A stretch of DNA of 64,000 bases from Bernardetia sp042180575 (GCF_042180575.1 NZ_CP170094.1:5518001-5582000), one strand, 5' to 3'; positions 17,374 to 26,353 are shown, counted from the first letter of the stretch. The notes: generated by a model not told the origin, from the letters alone. A program made the numbers and translations.

Positions 17374-17409
17374 AATTTTATTTTTTAAATACGTAAAAGT
17401 AATAATGAT

Positions 17410-18069
17410 TTAGTCAAAAAATTGTGCTTTGTATCTTAAATAAAAAGCCAATCCTAACTCTATAAAAGCCAATCCCAGTAATGAATAATTTATCCATTTG
17501 TCTCTTACCTCTTCATTCAAATCTAATAAATACAATACGAAAATGACAGAAATAGCGATAACTAAGGCAAATATATAATACTTAATATCTTGCTTAGTCA
17601 TTTTTTTCTTCTTTTTTATAAATTTAGTCTTATAATCCTTCTCATCTTCTATCAAAAAACCATTTTCTTCTGATAGTTGTACTAATTCCTTGGCTACTTT
17701 CTCTCTTTTAGCTTCCATACAAGCTCTAAAAAAGATGTTTATGAGCTGCTGTTCTTCTGCTGAAAAACTAGATTTATAATTGGAGATTTCATTTTGAGAT
17801 ACATTTTGTTTTGCCATCGGATGAAATTGCGAAGAAGAAACATCTTTCTGATTCAGTATTTTTTTCTCATATATCGTAAAAATATCAGTAGCAATTATAT
17901 ACCACTTTGATTGATTTGATAAGGGTTTAGCAAGTTTTAGCAGAGAGTTTATAAGTACTTTCTTATCTTCTACTGATTCTAGTTTTCTAAGAATTATCGT
18001 TTTCTTTCGTTCAAAACTAGCAACTATATCTTTGTCATTTCCAGTAAAATCTTCTTCAAGTGATTTCAT
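17410..18069 (-). CDS. Unknown protein with two C-terminal membrane segments
   Basis: 219 residues. The N-terminal 150 are hydrophilic and helical, followed by a lysine block (KKKKKMTKQDIK) and two membrane helices (YYIFALVIAISVIFVLYLL and WINYSLLGLAFIELGLAFYL). It is thus probably tail-anchored with the large part in the cytoplasm. I do not recognise the family. It lies 36 bases upstream of the GTP cyclohydrolase II-like gene on the same strand, so the two may be co-transcribed. Confidence 0.6.
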   Translation of the reverse strand: MKSLEEDFTGNDKDIVASFERKKTIILRKLESVEDKKVLINSLLKLAKPLSNQSKWYIIATDIFTIYEKKILNQKDVSSSQFHPMAKQNVSQNEISNYKSSFSAEEQQLINIFFRACMEAKREKVAKELVQLSEENGFLIEDEKDYKTKFIKKKKKMTKQDIKYYIFALVIAISVIFVLYLLDLNEEVRDKWINYSLLGLAFIELGLAFYLRYKAQFFD

Positions 18070-18142
18070 AATTTTTATTTTATCAACACAAACTAAAACG
18101 CTCTAAATTTAGTATATTTGATAAACAACTAAAAATAAAATT

Positions 18143-18712
18143 ATGTCTATTCCACAAGGAAAAATAACTGTAGAAGAATATCATCGTTATCAAGATATTT
18201 CAGATGACCGTTTGGAGTATCTCAATGGAATTATAAAAGCAATGGCAGGAACAACCATTGAACACGAAATGATTGTCATGCGCTTAGTAAGAAAATTAAG
18301 TGAGTGCTTAGAGAAAAAAGGCTGTACACTTGTTACAGGAAGTATGAGAATGCACTCTCCAGAATGCGATAAAGCATTTTTATATCCAGATATTCATATT
18401 TATTGTGGAGAGGTAAAAACCGAAAAACTAAAACATGGAACTTATGCACTTGTAGAACCGACAATTATTATAGAAGTTCTTTCAAATGCTACTAAAAATT
18501 ATGATAAAGGAGATAAATTTGAGTGTTATCGTAGAATAAAAACTCTCAAAAAATACATCATGATTGAAAGTAACTTGGAAGATAACAAACCAACTGTTCA
18601 TGTTCGTAATTTGGAAAATGAAAAGCGTTTTATTGAAGATGTTTTAGAACTAGAAGATATTTTGGAGGTTTTGGGTTGTGAGTTGCCTGTGAAAGACATT
18701 TATGGGGTTTAG
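18143..18712 (+). CDS. Uma2-family (DUF820) PD-(D/E)xK nuclease-like protein
   Basis: 189 residues. Family hallmarks: VEEYHRYQDISDDRLEYLNG, then HEMIVMRLVRKL, the acidic FLYPDIHIYCG, IIIEVLSNAT and the closing YDKGDKFECYRRI, which form the PD-(D/E)xK core (Asp in YPDI, Glu in IEV). Family members are frequent in cyanobacteria and Bacteroidota, often in many copies; their target is unknown. It is a single gene with a bidirectional terminator after it. Confidence 0.85.
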   Translation: MSIPQGKITVEEYHRYQDISDDRLEYLNGIIKAMAGTTIEHEMIVMRLVRKLSECLEKKGCTLVTGSMRMHSPECDKAFLYPDIHIYCGEVKTEKLKHGTYALVEPTIIIEVLSNATKNYDKGDKFECYRRIKTLKKYIMIESNLEDNKPTVHVRNLENEKRFIEDVLELEDILEVLGCELPVKDIYGV

Positions 18713-18728
18713 TAATTGCTTTTTTAGT

Positions 18729-18762
18729 AAAAGAGACTATTCTTTTTTGAATAATCTCTTTT
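18729..18762. terminator. Bidirectional terminator
   Basis: AAAAGAGACTATTC, a loop of six Ts, then GAATAATCTCTTTT: a 14-bp stem with one mismatch and runs of A and T on the outside. It lies between the convergent 18143 (+) and 18775 (-) genes. Confidence 0.8.
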
Positions 18763-18774
18763 TATTAAAATGTA

Positions 18775-19233
18775 TCAGTTTCTTTCAGCAGGATGAGTAT
18801 GCGAATTATAAGCATTATCTTCGTATTCGTGTAGAATTTTTCTTTCCTCTTCTAAACCTTTAATTCTATCCAACAAATTCTTTTTATATTCTTCCTGTTG
18901 TGAAAAATAATCTATTAATAATAGGTTTTTATCTTCTAATGAAATTATACTTTTTGATAGAATATTAGTTACGTATTCTAGACTTTTATTCTTCATCTTA
19001 CTGAGGAAGCTACTAAAAGTATATTTGAAATCGGAACGGCAAACATGTAAGTCTAGGACAATTTGTTCGAATAAGTCATAGTTCTTTTCTTCTAAATCTT
19101 CTTCTTTTTTTTCTAGCGTCTCAATATGTTTTTCATTTTCTGAATACCAGTTTATTAATAAGTTTATCTCATTTAGTGAAATCTTAGATTTTGATAAAAT
19201 GTAGGTTGTGAAATTTCTATTTTGGGTCCTCAT
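18775..19233 (-). CDS. Coiled-coil protein with an internal duplication, unknown function
   Basis: 152 residues, entirely helical and charged, no signal peptide. Two halves repeat the same pattern: YILSKSKISLNEINLLINWY (about 11-30) followed by a Lys/Glu coil, and NILSKSIISLEDKNLLLIDY (about 90-109) followed by KNLLDRIKGLEEER. The segment between has two Cys-free helices. I do not recognise the family. The ATG start gives MRTQNRNFTTY. Confidence 0.55.
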   Translation of the reverse strand: MRTQNRNFTTYILSKSKISLNEINLLINWYSENEKHIETLEKKEEDLEEKNYDLFEQIVLDLHVCRSDFKYTFSSFLSKMKNKSLEYVTNILSKSIISLEDKNLLLIDYFSQQEEYKKNLLDRIKGLEEERKILHEYEDNAYNSHTHPAERN

Positions 19234-19445
19234 TCGTATAAAGAATTTTAAGTTATAAAAAATTTATACTATAAGGTATCTTATTTCAATACACTAGATT
19301 GTTGACTTACGCAGGCTATAATAAGGCATAATTTGATAAAAAGTTAAACAAAATTTGACCAAGTAGAAGAATGTATTAAATTAGAACAAAAAAAGAGTGT
19401 CTACATTTACTCCCAAATCTTGCTAAAATTCTAACCAAAAGGCTA

Positions 19446-19462
19446 TAAATTTGTTACCTTTG
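19446..19462 (+). promoter_or_regulatory. Two overlapping -7-like elements upstream of uvrA
   Basis: TAAATTTG (19446-19453) and TACCTTTG (19455-19462) both match the Bacteroidota -7 consensus TAnnTTTG, about 50 bases before the uvrA start. A TTG at the ideal -33 distance is not clear, so the call is tentative. Confidence 0.4.
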
Positions 19463-19509
19463 TTTAGCGTAAAAAATAATATAGAAATTTACTTCCCTAG
19501 AATATAATT

Positions 19510-22437
19510 ATGGCATCAGCTACTCCTAAAAAGACCAAAAGTAAGACGACAAAGCAAACGAAAAGCAAAACAGAACAAACTAAAACAGTTGTAGATTCTA
19601 TTCATTCGAATGGAAATCATCCCAACACAACCGATTTTATAGAAATTTTTGGAGCGAGAGAGCATAATTTGAAAGATATTGATATTTCTTTTCCTCGTCA
19701 GCAGCTCATTGTCATTACTGGGATTAGTGGAAGTGGAAAATCGTCGCTTGCTTTTGATACCATTTATGCAGAAGGTCAGCGTCGTTATATGGAGAGTTTT
19801 TCGGCGTATGCACGTTCTTTTTTGGGAAATTTGGAACGCCCTGATGTGGATAAAATAAATGGCTTGAGCCCAGTTATTAGTATCGAACAAAAAACAACTT
19901 CCAAAAACCCACGCTCAACAGTTGGAACGACGACAGAAATTTATGATTTTATGCGTCTGTTGTATGCTCGTGCAGGTATTGCCTATTCGTACAACACAGG
20001 CGAAAGAATGATTCGTCAAACAGAAGAGCAGATTTCAGAGATAATTTTTGAAGATTATAAAGATAAAAAATTGGTACTTCTTGCGCCAGTCGTGAAAGGA
20101 CGTAAAGGACATTATAGAGAGCTTTTTGTGCAACTTCGTAAAAGTGGTTATACAAAAGTTAGAATTGATGGAGAAATAATGGAACTCGTTCCGAAAATGC
20201 AAACTGACCGTTACAAAACACACGATATTGAAGTGGTTGTGGATAGAATTATTGTTTCGAAAGATGATGAAAAGCGAATCATGGCATCTTTGAAAACAGC
20301 TATGAAGGTAGGTAATGGAATTGTGATGGTGCAAGAACATGAGAGTACGGAAGCTCGTTTTTTCTCTCGTTTTTTGATGTGTCCAACTACTGGAATTGCG
20401 TATGACGAACCAGCACCAAATATTTTTTCCTTTAATTCGCCTTATGGAATGTGCCAAACTTGTAACGGTTTGGGCAAAATCGAACAGCTCACTGAAGAAT
20501 CTATTATTCCAGATGAAGATTTAAGTATTAGTAGAGGAGCGATTGCGCCTTTGGGAGAATATCGTGATACGTATTTTTTCAAAAAATTGGCTGCCTTTAT
20601 GAAAAGTCAAAAAGTAAATATTACAACAGTTTGGAACGAAATTGATAAAAAGGTTCAACAAAAAATTCTTTATGGCTCAAAAGAAATTGTAAAAGTAAAA
20701 GCCAAATCTTCTGACCGTACTTGGAATAGTGAATTTGAAGGAGTTATCGATTATTTAGAAAAATACAAACTTGAAGGAGGAAGCGACAAACAACAATCTA
20801 ATCTACAAGATTATTTGACTATTACAGTTTGTCCAGAGTGTGATGGAGCAAGGCTCAAAAAAGAATCATTATATTTCAAAATTGCAGATAAAAATATTTC
20901 AGAATTAGCTCAAAAAGATATTAATCAGTTAGGAGAATTTTTTGAAGATATAGAAAGCCGTCTTGAAGACCGTCAGAATATTATTGCAGCCGAAATATTG
21001 AAAGAAATTAGAAAACGAATCGGATTTTTGTTGGATGTTGGTTTGGATTATCTAACCCTTGACCGACCTGTAAGAACGCTTTCAGGTGGAGAAGCACAGC
21101 GTATTCGTTTGGCGACTCAAATCGGAACACAGCTTGTCGGAGTTTTGTATATTTTGGATGAGCCAAGTATTGGACTTCATTCAAGAGATAATGTGAAGCT
21201 GATAAAGGCATTACAAGATTTGAGAGATTTAGGAAATACAGTAATTGTTGTTGAACATGATAAAGATATGATGTTGGCAGCCGATTATTTGATAGACATA
21301 GGACCTGGAGCAGGAAGACACGGAGGACGAGTGGTAGAAGCAGGAACGCCAACCGAATTTTTGAAGGGAAATAGCACGACAGCACAATATCTCAATAATC
21401 AAAAACGCATAGAAGTTCCGACAGAAAGAAGAAAAGGAAACAATAAAGAACTCGTTTTGAAAGGTGCAACAGGAAATAATTTGAGAAATGTAACGGCACA
21501 TTTTCCATTGGGCAAACTGATTTGTATTACAGGCGTTTCGGGTTCTGGAAAATCTACATTAATTCATGACACGCTTTATCCAATTCTGAACAAACACATT
21601 TATAGAGGAGTCAAAACGCCTTTAGAGTATAAAGAAATTGAAGGTTTAAAAAATATTGACAAGGTTATTGAAGTCGACCAGTCACCTATTGGTCGTACTC
21701 CTCGCTCAAATCCTGCAACTTATACAGGTGTTTTTACAGATATTCGTGCTTTATTTACACAGCTTCCAGAAGCAAAAGTTAGAGGTTACAAACCTGGACG
21801 TTTTTCGTTTAATGTAAAAGGTGGACGTTGTGAAGAGTGCGAAGGAGCAGGACGTAAACTTATAGAAATGGACTTTTTGCCAGATGTTCATGTAGAATGT
21901 CCGATGTGTAAAGGAAAACGTTACAACCGAGAAACTTTAGAAATTCGTTTTAAAGGAAAATCTATTGCTGATGTTTTGGCGATGAGTGTAGAAGAAGCCT
22001 CAGAGTTTTTTGCAAATCAGCCTAATATTTTGCGTAGAATCAAAACGCTCAATGATGTTGGTTTGGGTTATATCACTCTAGGACAACATGCCACAACACT
22101 TTCAGGTGGAGAAGCACAGCGAGTAAAACTTTCAAGTGAACTTTCCAAAAAAGACACAGGAAAAACATTTTATATTCTTGATGAACCTACAACGGGTTTG
22201 CACTTTAAAGACGTTCAGTTTTTACTAGATGTTTTGGATAAATTGGTAGGAAAAGGAAATACTGTTTTGGTCATCGAACATAATTTGGATGTAATCAAGG
22301 TAGCTGATTGGATTATTGATTTAGGTATGGAAGGAGGTGCAGCAGGTGGACAAATTTTGGTAGAAGGAACTCCTGAAAAAGTAGCCAAAAACAAGAAAAG
22401 CTATACTGCTAAGTTTTTGAGAGAGGAATTGAAGTAG
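19510..22437 (+). CDS. uvrA: Excinuclease ABC subunit A
   Basis: 975 residues, full length, plus a Lys/Thr-rich N-terminal extension of about 40 residues. It is the DNA-damage sensor of nucleotide excision repair, loading UvrB. Two ABC ATPase halves: Walker A GISGSGKSS (about 71-79), signature RTLSGGEAQRI, Walker B LDEPSIGLH; then GVSGSGKST, TTLSGGEAQRV and LDEPTTGLH. The C-terminal zinc finger is intact (CEECEGAG...CPMCKGKR). The first zinc finger has CPTTG where CxxC is usual, with the second pair CQTCNGLG intact, so it lacks one ligand. Confidence 0.97.
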   Translation: MASATPKKTKSKTTKQTKSKTEQTKTVVDSIHSNGNHPNTTDFIEIFGAREHNLKDIDISFPRQQLIVITGISGSGKSSLAFDTIYAEGQRRYMESFSAYARSFLGNLERPDVDKINGLSPVISIEQKTTSKNPRSTVGTTTEIYDFMRLLYARAGIAYSYNTGERMIRQTEEQISEIIFEDYKDKKLVLLAPVVKGRKGHYRELFVQLRKSGYTKVRIDGEIMELVPKMQTDRYKTHDIEVVVDRIIVSKDDEKRIMASLKTAMKVGNGIVMVQEHESTEARFFSRFLMCPTTGIAYDEPAPNIFSFNSPYGMCQTCNGLGKIEQLTEESIIPDEDLSISRGAIAPLGEYRDTYFFKKLAAFMKSQKVNITTVWNEIDKKVQQKILYGSKEIVKVKAKSSDRTWNSEFEGVIDYLEKYKLEGGSDKQQSNLQDYLTITVCPECDGARLKKESLYFKIADKNISELAQKDINQLGEFFEDIESRLEDRQNIIAAEILKEIRKRIGFLLDVGLDYLTLDRPVRTLSGGEAQRIRLATQIGTQLVGVLYILDEPSIGLHSRDNVKLIKALQDLRDLGNTVIVVEHDKDMMLAADYLIDIGPGAGRHGGRVVEAGTPTEFLKGNSTTAQYLNNQKRIEVPTERRKGNNKELVLKGATGNNLRNVTAHFPLGKLICITGVSGSGKSTLIHDTLYPILNKHIYRGVKTPLEYKEIEGLKNIDKVIEVDQSPIGRTPRSNPATYTGVFTDIRALFTQLPEAKVRGYKPGRFSFNVKGGRCEECEGAGRKLIEMDFLPDVHVECPMCKGKRYNRETLEIRFKGKSIADVLAMSVEEASEFFANQPNILRRIKTLNDVGLGYITLGQHATTLSGGEAQRVKLSSELSKKDTGKTFYILDEPTTGLHFKDVQFLLDVLDKLVGKGNTVLVIEHNLDVIKVADWIIDLGMEGGAAGGQILVEGTPEKVAKNKKSYTAKFLREELK

Positions 22438-22456
22438 GTTTTAAATTAAAAAAAAT

Positions 22457-23089
22457 ATGATACGTATTGCTCTATTTTTATTGGTGTTCTTTATTGTGTC
22501 TTGTCAAACTAAAAATAATTCTTCTGTCATAGAAAATGATTCTAAAGATAGTGTTATAGTCAGTAAAGAAAATACGAAACCAAAAAAAAGTAAATGGGAA
22601 GTTAGTGGAGTAATTTATAAAAGTGATGATTTAGAAATTGTAGGAGATACCACGATTGAAAAGGAGAAAATCTACTTTTATAAATTAAAATTCAATCCTT
22701 ATATTTGGTTTGAAGATTTTGAAATTTCAAAAAATTACAAAGCAAATCAAACAGCAATCAATTATAAAAGTAATCTGATTGCTAGGCAATATAAAACAAT
22801 GCTAACCCAAGGTTATAAAAGTGAAGGTATTAATTTTGCAGGGCATTATTCACTAATTACTTGGGGATGTGGTTCACCCTGTTCTCATGGAGCTATAGTA
22901 GATGTTATTGATGGAAAAGTATATGATTTGCCACACAGTTCTATTGGCTATGATTTTAGAAAAGATAGTAGAATGTTAATTGTTAATCCTACAGATTCGT
23001 CTGGTTTTTATTCTCATTTTGAGCCAGCTATCTTTATATGGAATGAAAAAAAACACCAACTTGATGAACTAAAGCCTAGAGAAAAATGA
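22457..23089 (+). CDS. Lipoprotein of unknown function
   Basis: 210 residues. Signal peptide MIRIALFLLVFFIVSC with the lipobox Cys at 16, then a Ser/Lys/Asn linker. The folded part has a motif I have seen in uncharacterised proteins: EGINFAGHYSLITWGCGSPCSHG, followed by VIDGKVYDLPHSS and an end in FEPAIFIWNEK. The two Cys of GCGSPC could form a disulphide. It follows uvrA by 19 bases but is probably independent of it; a similar-sized secreted protein follows after 28 bases. Confidence 0.65.
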   Translation: MIRIALFLLVFFIVSCQTKNNSSVIENDSKDSVIVSKENTKPKKSKWEVSGVIYKSDDLEIVGDTTIEKEKIYFYKLKFNPYIWFEDFEISKNYKANQTAINYKSNLIARQYKTMLTQGYKSEGINFAGHYSLITWGCGSPCSHGAIVDVIDGKVYDLPHSSIGYDFRKDSRMLIVNPTDSSGFYSHFEPAIFIWNEKKHQLDELKPREK

Positions 23090-23117
23090 TTAAAATGACG
23101 AGAAAAATCAATTTACT

Positions 23118-23909
23118 ATGAAATCGAATCTATTATTTTACATCTTTCTATTTTTTTCTTTTTTATATAGTTCTGCTCTAGTAGCAAACTCTACTTGTTT
23201 TGTTACTGCTGAAAATGGATTGATTATTAGAGAAAATCCCAGTATCTCCTCAAAAGTATTAGGAAAGTTTGAGTTTGGAACACGTATTCATTTATCAGAC
23301 GAAACAGAGCAGTACGCTGATACACTTCTTATTGAAGGAAAACAAAGAATAGGATATTGGGTAAAAATTTCTACTCACACATTTTCATGTTATGCAACAG
23401 GAGAACAAAAAGAAGGGTTTGTGTTCAATATTTTCTTAGATGATGAACAAACTTTTGTAGCTAAAATACAAGACGAGTTTTCAAAATTTACTCAACTCAA
23501 AGATTATCAATTAGATACAGAAAATGATATATTTTGCTTAAAAGGCGATTTTTTGGGTGATAAAATTACTGATACAGCCATTCTACTAAAAAGAAAAGAG
23601 CAAAATAAGGAAGGATATTACGATAAAAATATAGTTATTCTCAACTATAATACAAGTTCAAAAGAACCAAAACTTACTTTTTTGAGTGAAGAAGATGGTT
23701 ATGAATGGGTCGGAGTTTTTGTAAAAATAAATGCTGGAACTCCTCTTTGGTCTAATTATGATGAAGATTGGATAGATTTTGACAAAGTTCCAGAAAAAGA
23801 TAAAGTATTCTTGACTTACGACTGTTTTTTGCTTCATGCAGCAGAGGCTTGTGGAGGAAATTTTACTTTTTGGAAAGACAATAAATTTAATTATTTGCAA
23901 CAAGAGTAG
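23118..23909 (+). CDS. Secreted SH3-like-domain protein
   Basis: 263 residues. The N-terminus is a Sec signal (MKSNLLFYIFLFFSFLYSSALVANS). A bacterial SH3 domain follows: TAENGLIIRENPSISSKVLG and FEFGTRIHL, with Tyr-Trp-Val-Lys at the end. The C-terminal half (about 125-260) has a beta pattern, KGDFLGDKITDTAILLKRK, found in proteins that describe stored amounts, and HAAEACGGNFTFWKDN. It is probably periplasmic. It starts 28 bases after the lipoprotein gene, suggesting one message. Confidence 0.65.
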   Translation: MKSNLLFYIFLFFSFLYSSALVANSTCFVTAENGLIIRENPSISSKVLGKFEFGTRIHLSDETEQYADTLLIEGKQRIGYWVKISTHTFSCYATGEQKEGFVFNIFLDDEQTFVAKIQDEFSKFTQLKDYQLDTENDIFCLKGDFLGDKITDTAILLKRKEQNKEGYYDKNIVILNYNTSSKEPKLTFLSEEDGYEWVGVFVKINAGTPLWSNYDEDWIDFDKVPEKDKVFLTYDCFLLHAAEACGGNFTFWKDNKFNYLQQE

Positions 23910-24022
23910 TTTTGAATTAACTAGCTAAATACTTCAAAAATTTCTCTTCTTGCTTACCAAACTCAAAAGCTGTATTTTTACAGAAAAAATAATACGATAA
24001 TTCAAAATAGAATCAATCAAAA

Positions 24023-25030
24023 ATGAAAATAGGCGATAAAGTGCGTATGCTTTCGGGAACAGAAGAAGGCGTTATCACAAAAATCTTACAACACGGACAA
24101 GTAGAAGTAGAAATTGAAGAGGGTTTTCGTCTGCCTGTTATGGCTGCCGAAGTAGTCTTAATCCATAAACAAGAAGAAAAATATTTTGGAAAAAAATCGC
24201 CTGTTTCAGTCGTAGAAGAAGAGAAAAAGCCACTTTTCAAACCCACCAAAAAAGTAAAAAAATCTACTGTCGGAGAAGGAATTTATCTTGCCTTTACTGA
24301 TTTTAATGATAAATTATTGAATGTTTATTTGGTAAATAATATGGCTTATTCTATGCTTGTTACGGTAGGTGAACAGCTAGAAAATGGTCATGAAAAACAT
24401 CTTTTTTCAGAACAAATAGACAAAAAAGATGCGCCAAGAGTTCATAGACTAAGTAGAGAAGAGTTTAATAATTGGAAACCTCTCATTATTAGAGCTATAT
24501 TTTTCAAAGAAGGAAATTTTGAGCCTAAACAAACCCTGTTTTTTCAAATGGGTTTTAATAATTCTTTTTTCAGAATCAAACGAACTGCACCAGTTTTGGA
24601 AGCAGAATCCTATCTTTTTAGAGTAGAAGGACGAGAAATTCAGCCTGATTTGCCAGTTGAAAAACCACAAGTTATTGATGTAAGTAGTCTTAGAGAACGA
24701 ATTATAGAAAATAGCTCAAAAGTTTCTCCTTACAAAACAGAAGCTCCACCCTCAGAAATTGATTTGCATATTGAAATTTTGTCGCCTGACCATTATGACG
24801 TAATGACAAATGAGGCAATTATTACGATGCAATTAGAACATTTTGAAATTTATTTGGATAAAGCATTGGCTGCCAATATGGAATCAATTATTTTTATTCA
24901 TGGAATAGGAGTTGGAAAACTAAGACAAGAAATTCATAGAAGACTTAGTCAGCATCCACATGTGAAATATTATCAAGATGCTTATAAAGATAAATTTGGC
25001 TACGGAGCTACAAAAGCCGTTTTCAAGTAG
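24023..25030 (+). CDS. DUF2027 and Smr-domain protein (MutS2-like C-terminal nuclease domain)
   Basis: 335 residues. The N-terminus is a KOW-like module (MKIGDKVRMLSGTEEGVITK, VEVEIEEGFRLPVM), then a DUF2027 middle with EGIYLAFTDFNDKLLNVYL, and a C-terminal Smr domain: EIDLHIEIL with the DLH motif and IFIHGIGVGKLRQEI with HGxGxGxLR. Smr domains nick DNA or cut RNA on collided ribosomes. The composition is known from Bacteroidota genomes; its function there is not settled. Single gene, with two hairpins after it. Confidence 0.85.
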   Translation: MKIGDKVRMLSGTEEGVITKILQHGQVEVEIEEGFRLPVMAAEVVLIHKQEEKYFGKKSPVSVVEEEKKPLFKPTKKVKKSTVGEGIYLAFTDFNDKLLNVYLVNNMAYSMLVTVGEQLENGHEKHLFSEQIDKKDAPRVHRLSREEFNNWKPLIIRAIFFKEGNFEPKQTLFFQMGFNNSFFRIKRTAPVLEAESYLFRVEGREIQPDLPVEKPQVIDVSSLRERIIENSSKVSPYKTEAPPSEIDLHIEILSPDHYDVMTNEAIITMQLEHFEIYLDKALAANMESIIFIHGIGVGKLRQEIHRRLSQHPHVKYYQDAYKDKFGYGATKAVFK

Positions 25031-25078
25031 CTGACAGTTTCCAACTGTCAGAAATTTTACGACACTTACAAAGTGTCG
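25031..25078 (+). terminator. Two consecutive perfect hairpins after the Smr gene
   Basis: CTGACAGTT-tcc-AACTGTCAG (25031-25051) and CGACACTT-aca-AAGTGTCG (25060-25078). The first begins directly after the stop codon. No long T tract follows, so they may be stability elements or palindromic repeats rather than a classical terminator. Confidence 0.6.
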
Positions 25079-25130
25079 CCTACTTTAAAACGAACTTTTC
25101 TATACTTTAATCCGTTACTTTTAAAAAAAA

Positions 25131-25158
25131 TGCCGTTGTCGGTGTCCCCACCGACGAC
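25131..25158. repeat. REP-like palindrome
   Basis: GTCGGTG (25138-25144), loop, CACCGAC (25149-25155) in the frame TGCCGTTGTCGG...CCGACGAC. It is the same family as the palindromes at 38705-38766 and 39385-39410, and lies 37 bases before the rbfA start. Confidence 0.75.
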
Positions 25159-25194
25159 TTATTGACAAAAAAATATAACGAAAAAAATAGCATT

Positions 25195-25617
25195 ATGCAC
25201 AACGAAACCCAACGACAAAAACAAGTTTCAAAAATTATACAAAAAGATATTGGCGAAATTTTTCAAATTCAAAATATAGGTAAAGATGCGTTAGTTACAA
25301 TTACGGCTGTGAAATCTGCTGCAGATTTGGGGCTTTGCAGAATTTATGTCAGTGTTTTCCCTCCTGTAAAGCAGTATGCTGTTATGGAAGAAATTGAGAA
25401 AAAAAGTAGTTTAATCCGTAGTGAAGTTGGAAAAAGAGTAAGACATCAGTTCCGTCAAGTTCCTAACTTAGAGTTTTTTATTGACAAAACAGAAGAAGAA
25501 GCTGCTGAAATAGAACAGCTTATCGATAGTTTGGATATTCCACCAGCTCCAGAAGAAGATGATGAGAACTATGACGATTACAAAGATGAAGGAAGACTAA
25601 ACGCAGATGATTTTTAA
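25195..25617 (+). CDS. rbfA: Ribosome-binding factor A
   Basis: 140 residues from the ATG at 25195 (MHNETQRQKQVSKIIQKDIG). A TTG 33 bases upstream extends the frame but lies right after the palindrome and adds non-family residues. RbfA is a KH-fold protein that helps 16S rRNA 5' maturation and 30S assembly. Motifs: RQKQVSKIIQKDIGEIF, LVTITAVKSAADLGLCRIYV, KRVRHQFRQVPNLEFFID. The C-terminus is acidic (APEEDDENYDDYKDEG), which is common in this phylum. Confidence 0.92.
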   Translation: MHNETQRQKQVSKIIQKDIGEIFQIQNIGKDALVTITAVKSAADLGLCRIYVSVFPPVKQYAVMEEIEKKSSLIRSEVGKRVRHQFRQVPNLEFFIDKTEEEAAEIEQLIDSLDIPPAPEEDDENYDDYKDEGRLNADDF

Positions 25618-25784
25618 ATACAACAGATACTTTTTAGGGTAAAATAGGGTTAGTTTAAAAAGTTGGGGATTAGGCAAATAGTTTTTCCATTCTAAATAGG
25701 AAAAATTTGACATCTACTACCTCGCTTTGATTTGCTCTAAATAGTTTCATTTTAGCATTAAATGATTCAGCATTTGTATTTCTA

Positions 25785-25979
25785 CAGGGCATGTTCATAA
25801 AAACTTTGTCAGTAGTTTTTGGTAATCCAAAATAACTCTGACAATAGTTTAGGTACAGACGAGCTTATTTTTCCAACTATTGACAGCCTTCTGAAAGGAC
25901 TGTCAAAGTTAAAAAAATGCTATAACTTATTTGATTAAACATATTCACAAGCTCAATTATTTTTTATGAACATGCCCTG
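25785..25979 (-). mobile_element. 195-bp MITE, copy 2, with 10-bp target site duplication
   Basis: The reverse complement of this element reads the same as copy 1 (7833-8027) throughout, with the same 19-bp inverted ends. The flanks are a perfect 10-bp duplication, TGTATTTCTA (25775-25784 and 25980-25989). It lies inside the ISAon1 remnant, so it inserted after that element. Confidence 0.95.
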
Positions 25980-25986
25980 TGTATTT

Positions 25987-26244
25987 CTATTGTTGAAGAA
26001 ATTTAAAATAGTTTATAAATGATAAGCTAAGACTGTTTGCTGCTGTATTAAAAACAGTCATATAGAAGCCTTTTGACTCATAAGCTGATGAATCATACCC
26101 TTCTGGAAGAGCATTTTTCTCTTCTAAATAAATATAAAAACAGTTCTTTTTTGTTTGAAGATGCTCTATTTCTTTCAAATCAGTAATTTCAAAATGAGAT
26201 AATAATCCACTAGGTAAAAACAAGGATAGAAGAGAAGAGTCCAT
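25987..26244 (-). pseudogene. ISAon1 transposase N-terminal region, truncated
   Basis: 85 codons. Residues 1-62 (MDSSLLSLFLPSGLL to YESKGFY) are the family-like part. After that the frame enters deleted sequence (MTVFNTAANSLSLSFINY) and stops. The C-terminal transposase piece is beyond the MITE in another frame. Confidence 0.75.
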
Positions 26245-26304
26245 CTACTTTTTTTTAATCAAAGTTACTCAAAATCCCCAACTTTTTAATGTGTCCCTTT
26301 TTCT

Positions 26305-26321
26305 CTAATCTAGTAGATTAG
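26305..26321. repeat. CTAATCTA-G-TAGATTAG palindrome before the RNA array
   Basis: A 17-base perfect palindrome (8-bp arms, central G). It contains TAATCTAGTA, repeated at 27105-27114 beyond the array, where a related hairpin TAGATTA-gcatt-TAATCTA (27093-27111) occurs. It might be an upstream terminator, an operator or a boundary; the sequence does not tell. Confidence 0.5.
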
Positions 26322-26353
26322 TGCAAAAAAAACAATAATTTTTAGCAAATGCT

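Larger units (their letters stand above)
25655..26289 (-). mobile_element. ISAon1-family remnant with a nested MITE
   Basis: The ends are a 17-bp perfect inverted repeat (TTAAAAAGTTGGGGATT at 25655-25671 and its complement at 26273-26289). On the minus strand the N-terminal ORF (26244 down to about 26060) starts MDSSLLSLFLPSGLLSHFEI, typical of the ISAon1 N-terminal protein, and the end of the transposase (NTNAESFNAKMKLFRANQ, then VKFFLFRMEKLFA) is at about 25784 down to 25675. The middle of the transposase is deleted. A 195-bp MITE is inserted next to the second fragment. The element cannot move itself. Confidence 0.85.

Noticed and set aside
20035..20457. Antisense ORFs in uvrA and in other long genes
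   Set aside because: They run through conserved codons of uvrA, have unnatural composition, and are shadows of the real frame.
25162..25194. TTG start for rbfA
   Set aside because: It would add 11 residues not in the family and lies directly after a palindrome; the ATG at 25195 fits RbfA.
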